Shown here: in pieces, positions 17,217 through 26,109 of the stretch
Layout of the letters: each line of letters opens with the position of its first letter
Numbering within the stretch: position 1 is the first letter of the stretch
Assembly: GCA_963741565.1 (NCBI GenBank)
Contig: CAVUIK010000017.1
Coordinates: 248,001-312,000, forward strand
Length of the DNA: 64,000 nt
From: Ga0077555 sp963741565
GTDB lineage: Bacteria > Pseudomonadota > Alphaproteobacteria > Rhizobiales > Hyphomicrobiaceae
Direction: 5' to 3'
Position numbers and translations under genes: made by a program
Notes under the pieces: generated by a model
Told to the model about the DNA's origin: nothing
Database searches by the model: none
What the model saw: the letters and a program-made list of their open reading frames with translations, nothing else

Positions 17217-17723
17217 ATGGCGCACACACCGGACAGCTCGAAAGAGCAGAAAGACGCGCCCACAGCCTGGGCGCGTTTCTATGACATGATCGGATATGTT
17301 GGCGGCGCCATTCTTGCCGTCATGGCATTTGCCGTCTTCATCCAGGTCGTATTGCGGTTCCTCGGACGCACGGGCATCGACGGGCTGGAGGAGGTGCCGC
17401 GCTTTCTCTTCGTCTGGCTCGTCATGCTGGGTGCTGCCTCCGCCATGTGGCGCGACGAGCATACGGTGCTCGACTATTTCCTGAACCTGTTCCCGTCCAG
17501 ACTGCGGACGGCGGTTCTGGTGCTCACCAATGCCGTGGGCGTCATCTTCTTTCTCTACATGATCAAGCTCAGCTTCATACTGGTGCCCAACGCCCAGTTC
17601 CAAACGAGCGCCGGGCTCAACCTGCCCCTCGGTTACGTATTCGCGGCCGTCCCCGTCGGGTCCGCGCTGATCATTCTGCCGCTGCTCCGCAATATCTACA
17701 GGGCGCTCAAAAGCAATGGCTGA
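17217..17723 (+). CDS. TRAP transporter small permease subunit (DctQ family)
   Basis: The 168-residue protein has four predicted membrane segments, including GGAILAVMAFAVFIQVVLRF, FLFVWLVMLGAASAMW, LTNAVGVIFFLYMI and VPVGSALIILPLL. The DctQ landmark E-E-V/I-P-RFLFVWL (GLEEVPRFLFVWLVMLGA) is present. It pairs with the large permease. Its last eight bases overlap the start of the DctM gene, so the two are translationally coupled. It starts 22 nt after the binding-protein stop. Confidence 0.9.
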   Translation: MAHTPDSSKEQKDAPTAWARFYDMIGYVGGAILAVMAFAVFIQVVLRFLGRTGIDGLEEVPRFLFVWLVMLGAASAMWRDEHTVLDYFLNLFPSRLRTAVLVLTNAVGVIFFLYMIKLSFILVPNAQFQTSAGLNLPLGYVFAAVPVGSALIILPLLRNIYRALKSNG

Positions 17724-19002
17724 AACCCTCCTGCTGGTCTTCCTCGCCTTCATCATACTCGGGATGCCGATCAGCATCGCGATGGCCGTCGGCGTGCTCG
17801 GCGCCTCTTTCCTCTACCCCGCGCTCAACCCCATCATCATTCCGACGCGCTTCGTCGGATTGCTCTCCGACTCCTATCTCCTGCTATCGGCGCCCCTGTT
17901 CATTCTTGCCGGCAACATTGCGGCGCGGGGCGGCGTGGCGCGCGTGATCATCGATCTGGCGACGGCGCTCGTCGGCCGATTCCGTGGTGGCCTCGCCTAT
18001 GTCAATGTCGTCGACAGCATGTTCTTCGGCGGCATCTCGGGCTCCGCCGTCGCCGACGTCTCGGCGCTCGGAACCTTCCTGATCCCGCAGATGGTGCGCA
18101 AAGGTTATGACCTCGACTTCGCGACCGCGTTGACGATTTCGACCGCCGTCGTCGCGCCGATCATTCCGCCGTCGATTATAGCCGTGATCTACGCGTGGAT
18201 TGCGGAAGAGTCGGTGACCGCAATGCTATTGGCAGGCGTCATCCCCGGCCTCCTGGTCGGCGCCGGCATGGCAGTTCCGGTCTTCGTGATTGCCAAGCAG
18301 CGCAATTACCCGAGAGAAGCCCCGCCGACGCTGCCGGAGTTCATGCGCGTGTTGCGCAACGCTTTGCCGGCGCTGATGATCCCGACGATCATCATGGGTG
18401 GCCTGTTGTTTGGCATCTTCACACCGACCGAGGCGGCGGCCGTTGCCGTGGTCTACGCCCTCATCGTGCCGCCGATCTTCTATCGCGAGCCCGCACTGAG
18501 CGAGATCCCTAAGATCTTCGCCGACAGTGCGCGGCTCTCCGGCGTGATCGGCATGATCATCGGTTTCGTTGGCGCCTTCGGATGGGTACTGACGTACTCG
18601 AAATTTCCGTTCCAGGTCGCCGAGGCTATCGCCGCCATTGCGCCGCAGTGGTGGCTGTTCATGATCCTCGTGATCGTGCTCTACATTGTGCTCGGTACGT
18701 TCTTGACGCCGTCGGAAATCATCCTGGTGACGGTCCCCGTGCTGCTTCCCGTCGCCCACTCGGTCGGGGTGCATCCGATCCATTTCGGCATGGTCTGCGT
18801 GATTGCGTCGGCCGTCGGCCACATCACGCCGCCTGTCGGCTTGTGCCTATTCGTCGGCATGTCGATCAGCGGCCTGTCCATGGACAAGCTGCTGAAACCG
18901 ACACTCCCATTCCTGGGCGCGATCATTGTGACGTTACTGATGGTCGCCTTCATTCCCGAAATCGTGCTCTGGTTGCCGCGACGGCTGGGATTTCTGAAAT
19001 AG
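17716..19002 (+). CDS. TRAP transporter large permease subunit (DctM family)
   Basis: The 428-residue protein has about 12 membrane segments and DctM signatures: GMPISIAMAVGVLG, SAPLFILAGNIAARGGVARVI, the SMFFGGISGSAVADVSALG loop, the IIPPSIIAVIYA turn, and the second-repeat loop with HITPPVGLCLFVG. It carries the Na+- or H+-driven transport path for the ligand delivered by the DctP subunit. With DctP and DctQ it forms a complete secondary transporter. The acid carried is unknown, though the hydratase gene beside it and the acyl-CoA dehydrogenases downstream hint at a carboxylic acid (inference). Confidence 0.92.
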   Translation: MAETLLLVFLAFIILGMPISIAMAVGVLGASFLYPALNPIIIPTRFVGLLSDSYLLLSAPLFILAGNIAARGGVARVIIDLATALVGRFRGGLAYVNVVDSMFFGGISGSAVADVSALGTFLIPQMVRKGYDLDFATALTISTAVVAPIIPPSIIAVIYAWIAEESVTAMLLAGVIPGLLVGAGMAVPVFVIAKQRNYPREAPPTLPEFMRVLRNALPALMIPTIIMGGLLFGIFTPTEAAAVAVVYALIVPPIFYREPALSEIPKIFADSARLSGVIGMIIGFVGAFGWVLTYSKFPFQVAEAIAAIAPQWWLFMILVIVLYIVLGTFLTPSEIILVTVPVLLPVAHSVGVHPIHFGMVCVIASAVGHITPPVGLCLFVGMSISGLSMDKLLKPTLPFLGAIIVTLLMVAFIPEIVLWLPRRLGFLK

Positions 19003-19112
19003 CCCACGCCGGCAGTGGCCCGGCAATTCCGCAAACCGGCATTGCCAAGTGGGCCGCGGGCTTCTAGCGTTCGAGACTGTTGGCTGCCGCTGATCGAAAC
19101 TGGGGACCGCAC

Positions 19113-20321
19113 ATGTTCATACGCCGCGTCGAACGTGACACGACACTGGATGCTTTCCGCGCCGAGGTTCGGGCCTTCTGCGAGCGCGAGCTGCCAGACT
19201 CCATTCGCCAGAAACAGGCGCGTGGACAACACCTCGAACGGGCGGAATACGACACCTGGCTGAAGCGCCTCGGCACGAAAGGCTGGCTCACCGGCAAATG
19301 GCCGAAGGAAAAGGGTGGCCACGGCTGGAAGCCGGAGCAGTTCCTCGCCTTCCAGGAGGAGCTGGGCCGCGCCGGCGCGCCGCCCGTGCTCTCGTTTGGT
19401 CCAACCATGGCGGGCCCCGTCATCTATACGTTCGGCACTGAAGCGCAGAAGCAGCAGCACTTGCCCGGCATCATGAAAAATGACGTGTGGTGGTGCCAGG
19501 GCTATTCAGAGCCGGGCGCCGGTTCCGATCTAGCGGCGCTGAAGACGCGGGCCGATCGCGACGGCGATCATTACGTGGTTAACGGCCAGAAGATCTGGAC
19601 GTCGATGGCCCACTGGGCGGATTGGATCTTCGCGCTCGTGCGCACCGACCAGAACGCCAAGAAGCAGGAGGGCATCTCCTTCCTGCTGATCAACATGAAG
19701 ACGCCGGGCATCACCGTACGTCCGATCATCGGCATCACGCTGGGCCATCACCTCAACGAGGTGTTCTTCGACAACGTTCGTGTTCCCATCTCGAACCGCA
19801 TCGGCGAAGAGAACAAGGGCTGGACCTACGCCAAATTCCTGCTCGCCAATGAGCGCGTCGGCAACGTCGACGTGGCGAAAATCGAGGGCTGCATCGAGCA
19901 GATCCGCAGCCTGATCGCGGAGACGCGCGAAGGCGGCGAGCCGCTCACCGAGGATCCGATCTTCAAGCGCCGGATGGCCGAGCTCGAGGTCGGCCTCGCA
20001 ACAGTGAAAGCACTGATGGCCGACCAGCTCGCCGCCGCACGCCAGGACGGCGCGCCGTCATTGATGGGCGCCGCCGCCCTCAAGCTGCGCGGCACCGAGT
20101 TACAGCAGGCCATCTTGCAAACCGGCCTCGACGTGCTCGGCCGCCACGGCATGGTGTTCCAGAGCGACGCGCTCAATGCCGGCTGGAACGGCGAGATCAT
20201 CGGCCCTGAAGCCTCGGCGGACGTCGTTTACGAGCATCTCTATCGCCGCGCCGCCACGATCTATGGCGGCTCCAGCGAGGTGCAGAAGAACATCATCGCC
20301 AAAGGCGCCCTGGGACTCTGA
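19113..20321 (+). CDS. Acyl-CoA dehydrogenase family protein (first of a pair)
   Basis: The 402-residue protein has the acyl-CoA dehydrogenase layout. The N-terminal helical domain includes WLTGKWPKEKGGHGW. The middle beta domain has the FAD/substrate signature WWCQGYSEPGAGSDLAALKT and VVNGQKIWTS. The C-terminal helices have AATIYGGSSEVQKNIIAKGAL, where the Gly-Gly-Ser/Thr-x-Glu segment binds FAD. The ATG at 19113 follows GGGGA. Pairs of such genes, with the second shorter and more divergent, often form heteromeric enzymes in degradation of sterol or other bulky acyl-CoA (family knowledge). It sits 111 nt after the TRAP operon and 11 nt before its partner. Confidence 0.9.
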   Translation: MFIRRVERDTTLDAFRAEVRAFCERELPDSIRQKQARGQHLERAEYDTWLKRLGTKGWLTGKWPKEKGGHGWKPEQFLAFQEELGRAGAPPVLSFGPTMAGPVIYTFGTEAQKQQHLPGIMKNDVWWCQGYSEPGAGSDLAALKTRADRDGDHYVVNGQKIWTSMAHWADWIFALVRTDQNAKKQEGISFLLINMKTPGITVRPIIGITLGHHLNEVFFDNVRVPISNRIGEENKGWTYAKFLLANERVGNVDVAKIEGCIEQIRSLIAETREGGEPLTEDPIFKRRMAELEVGLATVKALMADQLAAARQDGAPSLMGAAALKLRGTELQQAILQTGLDVLGRHGMVFQSDALNAGWNGEIIGPEASADVVYEHLYRRAATIYGGSSEVQKNIIAKGALGL

Positions 20322-20332
20322 GGACCACGAAC

Positions 20333-21460
20333 ATGCCATCCTTCTCAAGCGAGGAACGCCAGCTCCTCAACGACAGCCTGCAGGAGATGCTGGCCGAGCA
20401 GTACAGCTTCGAGCGCTGGAAAAAACTTGCACGCGGGCCGGAGAGCGAAGGCTTCGGCCGCGCCGAATGGGCCAAATACGCTGACATGGGTTGGCTCGGC
20501 GTCGCGTTGCCGGAGTCGGCCGGCGGCGCCGGCGGCGGCATGACTGAGCTTGGCATCGTGATGGCAGGCGCGGGCCGTCACATCGTGCTCGAACCGCTGC
20601 TGGGCACAATCGTGCTCGGCGCCGCCGCCATTGAGCTGGCCGGCACCAAGGAGCAGCAAACGCTGCTTGCCGACATAGCCGCCGGCAAGCACATGATCGC
20701 GTTCTGTCATTCCGAGCCGGGTGCAGGTTACGCCCGCGACTACGTCAAGACAGTCGCCAAACGCGACGGCGGTGGTTACGTACTGACGGGCGAGAAAGGC
20801 TTTGCGCTGCACGCCCACGCGGTCGACCAGCTGCTCGTTACCGCGCGATTGGGGTCCGACACGGGGCCGATGGCGCTGTTCCTGATTCCGCGCACGACGG
20901 CCGGCGTCCACTTGAAGCCGGCGCCCGCCCTCGACGGCCGGCGCGGCGGGGCAATCTCGCTCGCTGGCGTCAAGGTCGGCGCAGCAGCCAAACTAGGCGA
21001 CAGCGATGCCGACCGGACGGCTCTCGTCGATCGCCTGATTGATCGCGGCGTCGCGGCCACATGCGCGGAAGCCGTCGGCGCCATGGCAACCGTCACCCAG
21101 ATGACGGTGGACTACCTCAAGACGCGCCAGCAGTTCGGGCAGCCGCTATCGAAGTTCCAGGTCCTCCAACACCGGCTCGTCGACATGAGCGTGTCGACCG
21201 AGGAGGCGCGCGCCATCGTACATGCCGCGTTGCAGGCGCTCGACGATGACGTCAAGGACGCCCGGCGCGCCGTCTGGATGGCAAAGGTGAAAACCGCGCA
21301 GTCGGCCCGATTCGTCGGCGGCCAAGCCATTCAGCTGCACGGCGGTATGGGCATGACGGACGAGCTGGCGATCGGCCACTATTACAAGCGGCTGACCATG
21401 TGCGAGACGCTGTTCGGCGACGGCGAATGGTACCTGAAGAGGCTCGGCGCCGCAGCCTGA
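20333..21460 (+). CDS. Acyl-CoA dehydrogenase family protein (second of a pair)
   Basis: The 375-residue protein is a diverged acyl-CoA dehydrogenase: WLGVALPESAGGAGGGMTELGIVMAGAGR in the N-domain, FCHSEPGAGY where most members have TEPxAGSD, and the C-terminal helices with AVGAMATVTQMTVDYLKTRQQFGQPLSKFQVLQHRL and QLHGGMGMTDE. The QFG and HGGxGxTDE motifs for FAD contact are kept, while the middle-domain motif is weaker. This matches the second subunit of a heteromeric dehydrogenase. A GAGG site precedes the ATG, and the gene is 11 nt after its partner. Confidence 0.88.
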   Translation: MPSFSSEERQLLNDSLQEMLAEQYSFERWKKLARGPESEGFGRAEWAKYADMGWLGVALPESAGGAGGGMTELGIVMAGAGRHIVLEPLLGTIVLGAAAIELAGTKEQQTLLADIAAGKHMIAFCHSEPGAGYARDYVKTVAKRDGGGYVLTGEKGFALHAHAVDQLLVTARLGSDTGPMALFLIPRTTAGVHLKPAPALDGRRGGAISLAGVKVGAAAKLGDSDADRTALVDRLIDRGVAATCAEAVGAMATVTQMTVDYLKTRQQFGQPLSKFQVLQHRLVDMSVSTEEARAIVHAALQALDDDVKDARRAVWMAKVKTAQSARFVGGQAIQLHGGMGMTDELAIGHYYKRLTMCETLFGDGEWYLKRLGAAA

Positions 21461-21577
21461 GCGGAGTCTCTTGGCTGGCGCTGTGCTGGAAGCACGCCAT
21501 TGGCGTGGCGCGTGCCGGGCCGGCGGTTTCTTGACAAGCCAAGAGGGCAGCCGATAAATGGCCGCTCACTGTTACCC

Positions 21578-21653
21578 GGGGCCGTAGCTCAGATGGGAGA
21601 GCGCTGCAATCGCACTGCAGAGGTCAGGGGTTCGATTCCCCTCGGCTCCACCA
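21578..21653 (+). tRNA. tRNA-Ala (anticodon CGC)
   Basis: A full 76-base cloverleaf is visible. The acceptor stem GGGGCCG pairs with CGGCTCC (one G-T). The D-arm is GCTC...GAGC. The anticodon stem CTGCA/TGCAG closes loop ATCGCAC, giving anticodon CGC for alanine GCG codons. The T-arm is AGGGG-TTCGATT-CCCCT. The terminal CCA (21651-21653) is encoded. It stands alone between the acyl-CoA dehydrogenase gene and a gene-poor stretch. Confidence 0.95.
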
Positions 21654-21698
21654 ATGAAATCACATACTTAGCGCCTCGGCGCAAAATCAAAAAACCCA

Positions 21699-21720
21699 CC
21701 GTCACACACCCGTCACACAC
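21699..21720 (+). repeat. 11-base tandem duplication CCGTCACACAC x2
   Basis: The unit CCGTCACACAC occurs twice head to tail (21699-21709 and 21710-21720), 46 bases after the tRNA CCA end. On the minus strand it reads GTGTGTGACGG repeated. It may be a replication-slippage product or a remnant of an element end near the tRNA. No function can be assigned. Confidence 0.7.
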
Positions 21721-22029
21721 GGATGCGTGGTGGCACGACGTTACGCCCTGCGACAGTTGCGGGTATACGCGTCGCTGTTCGTTGCGCTTCAGCCGGCAAT
21801 TCCCGCCTGCCATACTTCGCGGCAACGACCGTTACACGCATGGGCGGAGACACGAATTTCCGTGGCTCCGGTCGCCGGACTTTCTCCGGCTACTAGGGCG
21901 TGGCCCGACCGCAGGGAGGGAACCGCCCCACCACCTATTGTCATCGCTGTTGCCCATCATCGCGACGATCAGTTATACTCTGTCTACGGCACAGGCAGGG
22001 ATGCCGATGACCGTCAAGGGCGAGGGGCG

Positions 22030-22048
22030 GGCGAAGTGCTCGCCTTTT
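22030..22048 (+). terminator. Small hairpin followed by TTTT
   Basis: GGCGA (22030-22034) pairs with TCGCC (22040-22044) around loop AGTGC and is followed by TTTT. The stem is only five to six base pairs, and no transcript upstream clearly needs it, apart from the tRNA about 380 bases earlier. It is a weak candidate intrinsic terminator. Confidence 0.3.
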
Positions 22049-22414
22049 GCTTGTCCGGCGCTCGCACGCTGGCCCGCCCCGCACTCGCCTGCTGCAGTTC
22101 ACGTTCGCAGCCTTGGGCGTCAACCGCCGTGTGCATCGAACATCCCCCAAGCTCTGCTCGTAAGCCCCGCAGAACGCGCTCATGCGCTTCTTGATGAGCC
22201 CGAGCCGCGCGACGATGCCGGTGTCGGGATGCACCATATTGGCGACGAATGGCCCGTTCGACCGCCGAAACGATCTTTCGTGCGAACGTTCAATTGGATA
22301 AGAGCTTCCGGTTGCGGGTCGACAAGCCTTCGACTGATCATCGGCTGGAAATAGTCGCGGGTCACGCTCATGAAGGATATGTAGCGGCTGTGTGATTCGC
22401 AAATGGGGGCCAGG

Positions 22415-23134
22415 ATGCGGTTGATCAGCCTGAACGTCGAGCGCTCGAAGCATCTGGACCGTATTGTACCGTTTCTGCGCACAGCGCAGCCCGACGTCGT
22501 GTGCCTGCAGGAACTGGCCGCCCCCGACATCGACACGATCCAAAACGCGACCGGCTTGGCGCATTGCCACTACGTGCCAATGGCGATCCATCCGGGCGAT
22601 CGTCTGCCCTTCGGTATCGCCATTCTGGCGCGCAACCCGCTGGTTGCCCCTGATGCCGCCGAGTACGCCGGCACCGGCAACGGGACGCTGTTGTTCGATC
22701 GCGCAACCGCCGACAGCAAGCTGTCGACCTGCCGCTACGCCGTTGCCCGTGCACGGCTGACCGTCGCCGGCCATGAGTTCTGCGTCGGGACCACGCATTT
22801 CCCGTGGACACCGGATGGCCAGCTACGGGCGTTTCAAGCCGAGGCCGTCGAGCGGCTCATCCACAAACTCGGCCAGGACGCCATCGTTCTGACCGGCGAT
22901 TTCAACGCGCCGCGGGGCGGGCCGATCTTCGATACGCTTGCGCGCGTCTGGACGGATTGGGTGCCGGCGGACGTGACCACAAGCCTCGATCCGCTGCTGC
23001 ATCGGGCCGGCCCCTTGGAGCTGATGGTCGATGGGCTCTTTGCCTCGCGCCATTACCGTGTCGACGAGGTCCGGCTGCAGGCGGGATTGAGCGATCACCA
23101 GGCCATTTCAGCCCGGCTGCAACCAGCCCTTTGA
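22415..23134 (+). CDS. Endonuclease/exonuclease/phosphatase (EEP) family protein
   Basis: The 239-residue protein has the EEP fold motifs in order: LISLNVE at the N-terminus (Asn for metal/phosphate), VCLQEL (catalytic Glu), TTHFPW, LTGDFNAPRGG (Asp-x-Asn) and the final GLSDHQAI (Asp-His). It is a metal-dependent phosphodiesterase acting on DNA, phospholipid or inositol phosphate. The substrate is not evident. The ATG at 22415 begins right at the first beta strand. An ATG at 22403 would add four residues. Confidence 0.85.
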   Translation: MRLISLNVERSKHLDRIVPFLRTAQPDVVCLQELAAPDIDTIQNATGLAHCHYVPMAIHPGDRLPFGIAILARNPLVAPDAAEYAGTGNGTLLFDRATADSKLSTCRYAVARARLTVAGHEFCVGTTHFPWTPDGQLRAFQAEAVERLIHKLGQDAIVLTGDFNAPRGGPIFDTLARVWTDWVPADVTTSLDPLLHRAGPLELMVDGLFASRHYRVDEVRLQAGLSDHQAISARLQPAL

Positions 23135-23194
23135 CACGCGGCCCCCGTTCTTTAAACGGTCAGCCTTATCGGCAATCGAAGCAGGAGCGCCGCG

Positions 23195-24241
23195 ATGTCC
23201 TCGTTCGAGCGGTTTTTGACGTTGTGGGTTGGGCTCTGCATCGCGGCCGGCATCGCGCTCGGCTGGCTGCTGCCCGGCCTTTTCCAGGCGGTTGCATCGG
23301 CCGAGATAGCGCAGGTCAATCTGCCGGTGGCGGCGCTGGTCTGGCTGATGATCATCCCGATGCTTATCAAAATCGACTTTGCGTCGCTCGGCCGGGTCGC
23401 CGAGCATTGGCGCGGCATCGGCGTGACACTGTTCGTCAATTGGGCGATCAAGCCATTCTCGATGGCGCTGCTCGGGTGGTTTTTCGTCGGCTGGCTGTTC
23501 AAACCCTGGCTGCCGGCCGACCAGATCGGCAGCTATATCGCGGGGCTTATCCTGCTGGCGGCGGCGCCTTGCACGGCGATGGTGTTCGTGTGGAGCAATC
23601 TGTCCGACGGCGAGCCACACTTCACGCTGAGCCAGGTGGCGCTAAACGATCTCATCATGGTGTTCGCGTTCGCACCGATCGTCGGATTGCTGCTGGGCCT
23701 CTCGGCGATTGTCGTGCCCTGGCAGACACTGCTGCTGTCGGTAGTGCTCTACATCATGGTTCCGGTGATCCTGGCGCAAGTGATCCGCCGCGCCGCACTC
23801 GGCAGCGGGGGCCCCACCCAGCTCACCCGCCTACTGTCGGCGGTGCAGCCGGTGTCGCTGATGGCCCTGCTGACAACACTCGTGCTGCTGTTCGGCTTCC
23901 AAGGGCCACAGATTCTGGCGCAGCCGTCGGTGATTGCGCTGCTCGCCGTACCGATCCTGATCCAGGTCTATCTCAACGCCGGCCTCGCCTATGTGCTCAA
24001 TCGCTGGGTGGGGGAGGCCCATTGCGTCGCCGCGCCGTCGGCGCTGATCGGTGCCAGCAATTTCTTCGAGCTGGCGGTGGCGGCGGCAATCAGCCTGTTC
24101 GGCCTGAATTCAGGCGCGGCACTGGCAACCGTGGTCGGCGTGCTGATCGAAGTCCCCGTGATGCTCTCGGTCGTTTGGATTGTGAACCGGACACGCGGCT
24201 GGTATGAGGCCGGCGCCGCCGTCCGGAGAAATGCGGGTTAG
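23195..24241 (+). CDS. acr3: ACR3 family arsenite efflux transporter
   Basis: The 348-residue protein has ten hydrophobic segments and ACR3/BASS superfamily features: LPVAALVWLMIIPMLIKIDF, the fourth-segment AAAPCTAMVFVWSNLSDG (the conserved Cys needed for arsenite transport in ACR3 proteins) and the later GASNFFELAVAAAISLFGL crossover helix. It would export As(III) or Sb(III) with the proton gradient. No ArsR regulator or ArsC reductase gene is adjacent, so it stands as an orphan determinant here. GGAG upstream supports the start at 23195. Confidence 0.9.
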   Translation: MSSFERFLTLWVGLCIAAGIALGWLLPGLFQAVASAEIAQVNLPVAALVWLMIIPMLIKIDFASLGRVAEHWRGIGVTLFVNWAIKPFSMALLGWFFVGWLFKPWLPADQIGSYIAGLILLAAAPCTAMVFVWSNLSDGEPHFTLSQVALNDLIMVFAFAPIVGLLLGLSAIVVPWQTLLLSVVLYIMVPVILAQVIRRAALGSGGPTQLTRLLSAVQPVSLMALLTTLVLLFGFQGPQILAQPSVIALLAVPILIQVYLNAGLAYVLNRWVGEAHCVAAPSALIGASNFFELAVAAAISLFGLNSGAALATVVGVLIEVPVMLSVVWIVNRTRGWYEAGAAVRRNAG

Positions 24242-24306
24242 CCGTTGACGCCTCCCGAACAGCCGACTGGGCTAGCTCTGCTACGCACGCAAAGGTCGCG
24301 GCGCGG

Positions 24307-25200
24307 CTACGGCGCGCACAGAAATCCCAGCACGTCGCCGATCACGGCCTGCGGAGCTTCCTCAGCCAAATAGTGGCCGGTATTGATCGGGCGGCCGCTG
24401 ACGTCAGCAGACGCATACTGCAGCCAGATCGCCAGCGGATCGTACCAAGCTGCAATCTTGCCCTTGGCGCCCCATAGCACGCGGAGCGGACATGCCACCT
24501 TTACAGCTGCCGCTCGCGATTCCCTGTCGTGGACCAGATCGATCGTTGTCGCCGCCCGGTAGTCCTCGCACATGCCGCAAATCATCTCCGGTGAACGGAT
24601 CGCAGCCATGTAGTCCGCCAGCGCCAGCGGATGAAAGAAGTCGTCATCCTTCGGCTCACGCGATGTATGCGCGCGGAACCACGCATCGGGCGCGGCGTTG
24701 ATGTTGGTTTCGGGAAATGGATGCGGTTGGGCAAACCAGAACCAGTGGTAATACCCCAGTCCGAATGCCATGTCGGCGCGCTCGAAATGCTCGATCGTCG
24801 GGATGATGTCGAGCAGCATAAGTCGGCGCACGCAAGCCGGATGATCGAGCGCAAGACGATGCGAAACGCGGGCGCCGCGATCATGGCCCACGACGTCGAA
24901 CTGGCTAAAGCCCAGCTTGCGCATCAGTTGAACCATGTCCGTCGCCATTGTGCGTTTCGCATACGGCAAATGGTCCTTGGAGGCTGGCGGCTTGAATGAG
25001 CCACCATAGCCGCGCAGGTCTGGGCAAACGACCGTGAAATGCGCGGCCAGTGCCGGCGCCACGGCGTGCCACATCGCATGCGTCTGGGGATTGCCGTGCA
25101 GCAGTAGCAACGGCGGCCCCGAGCCACCGCGGCGCAGACGCATCGTTCCGCCTTCGACAGTCGCGGTCTCGAGCTTGAACCCATCGAAAAAGCCGACCAC
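24307..25200 (-). CDS. Alpha/beta hydrolase, haloacetate dehalogenase/epoxide hydrolase-like
   Basis: The 297-residue protein has the oxyanion motif HGNPQT, DLRGYGGS, the nucleophile elbow GHDRGARV with an Asp nucleophile, and a late Asn-x-Gly-His (INTGHYLAEE) supplying the catalytic His. The cap segment YYHWFWFAQPHPFPE contains the His-Trp pair characteristic of fluoroacetate dehalogenases, so ester-type attack on a halo-acid or epoxide is likely. A strong GGGAGG site six bases before GTG 25200 selects that start over a TTG at 25221. Confidence 0.84.
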   Translation of the reverse strand: MVGFFDGFKLETATVEGGTMRLRRGGSGPPLLLLHGNPQTHAMWHAVAPALAAHFTVVCPDLRGYGGSFKPPASKDHLPYAKRTMATDMVQLMRKLGFSQFDVVGHDRGARVSHRLALDHPACVRRLMLLDIIPTIEHFERADMAFGLGYYHWFWFAQPHPFPETNINAAPDAWFRAHTSREPKDDDFFHPLALADYMAAIRSPEMICGMCEDYRAATTIDLVHDRESRAAAVKVACPLRVLWGAKGKIAAWYDPLAIWLQYASADVSGRPINTGHYLAEEAPQAVIGDVLGFLCAP

Positions 25201-25299
25201 TCGTACCCTCCCATGCAGCAATGGTCATTGCGCCAACGGCTTACAGCCTATTTGATATTGGCCATTCCCCATCAGCCCCGCAACGCCGAAAGCCATCGC

Positions 25300-26106
25300 A
25301 TGAGCGCCACCACCTACGAGATCATCGCCATTCGCTATGCCAAGCAGGACCTCCGCTCGGAGGGGCACATGTTCCTCGGCGGCGACCACAGCAAGATGAT
25401 CCAGGGCCTCGACTTTTTCACCTACGCACTCAAGGGCGGTGGGCGCACCTGGGTTATCGATACCGGCATGACGGCACGCCAATCCGAACGCATGGGCCGC
25501 ACCTATGATTTCCTCTGTCACCCAGGTGAGGCGCTGGCGAAACTCGGCATCGATCCGCGCACCGTCACCGATGTGATCCTGACGCACGCGCACTTCGATC
25601 ATGTCGGTACGCTGGAAGACTATCCGGCAGCGAGGTTCCACATCCAGGACGAAGAAATGAACCACATCACTGGGCGGGACATGACCCATCCCCCGTTCCG
25701 GCTCGCCTATCACGTCGACGATGTAAAGGCGCTGATCGATCTCGTCTATGCGGGCCGCATGGTCTTTCACAAGGGCGATGTCACGATGGCGCCGGGCCTC
25801 GAGTTCCTGCTGGTCGGCGGCCATGCGCGCGGCCAGGCCGTACTGCGAGTCGCCACGGAGCGCGGCCCGGTGATCCTGGCATCCGACGCGGTCCACGTCT
25901 TCGAGGAGGTGGATGAAGAACGCCCCTTCGCCATCTTCTACGATCTTCCGGGCATGCTCGAGGGCTATCGCCGGATCAAGACGCTGGCCGGCACGCGCGA
26001 CCGCATCATTCCGGGACATGATCACCGGGTCACGAAGGCGTATCCGGCGGCTGCACCCGGGCTCGAAGGGCTGGTGCTGCGTCTCGACAAGCCGCCGCGG
26101 GGGTGA
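25300..26106 (+). CDS. Metallo-beta-lactamase-fold hydrolase, N-acyl homoserine lactonase-like
   Basis: The 268-residue protein carries the full metal site of the MBL fold: THAHFDHVG (HxHxDH), a downstream GGHARGQ His, the bridging Asp in ASDAVH, and PGHDHRV. The spacing and the WVIDTGMTARQSERMGR region resemble AttM/AiiB quorum-quenching lactonases, which open the lactone ring of acyl-homoserine lactones. Other lactones are possible. No luxI/luxR genes are in the window. The ATG at 25300 starts the first strand; its Shine-Dalgarno is weak. Confidence 0.83.
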   Translation: MSATTYEIIAIRYAKQDLRSEGHMFLGGDHSKMIQGLDFFTYALKGGGRTWVIDTGMTARQSERMGRTYDFLCHPGEALAKLGIDPRTVTDVILTHAHFDHVGTLEDYPAARFHIQDEEMNHITGRDMTHPPFRLAYHVDDVKALIDLVYAGRMVFHKGDVTMAPGLEFLLVGGHARGQAVLRVATERGPVILASDAVHVFEEVDEERPFAIFYDLPGMLEGYRRIKTLAGTRDRIIPGHDHRVTKAYPAAAPGLEGLVLRLDKPPRG

Positions 26107-26109
26107 GGC

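Larger units (their letters stand above)
21654..22414. other. Gene-poor stretch of about 760 bases downstream of tRNA-Ala
   Basis: No reading frame here has a convincing start, family match or conserved motif on either strand. Directly after the tRNA is an A-rich segment (CAAAATCAAAAAACCC) and a short tandem repeat. Further on is a small hairpin with a T-run. On the minus strand, pieces such as HPDTGIVARLGLIKKRMSAF and SVTRDYFQPMISRRLV look faintly protein-like but lie in different frames and have no start. This could be decayed coding sequence or the scar of an element once inserted at the tRNA (inference). Confidence 0.5.

Noticed and set aside
21589..21825. Minus-strand 78-codon frame ending VEPRGIEPLTSAVRLQRSPI
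   Set aside because: Its end is simply the antisense of the tRNA-Ala, a peptide often annotated by mistake beside tRNA genes.
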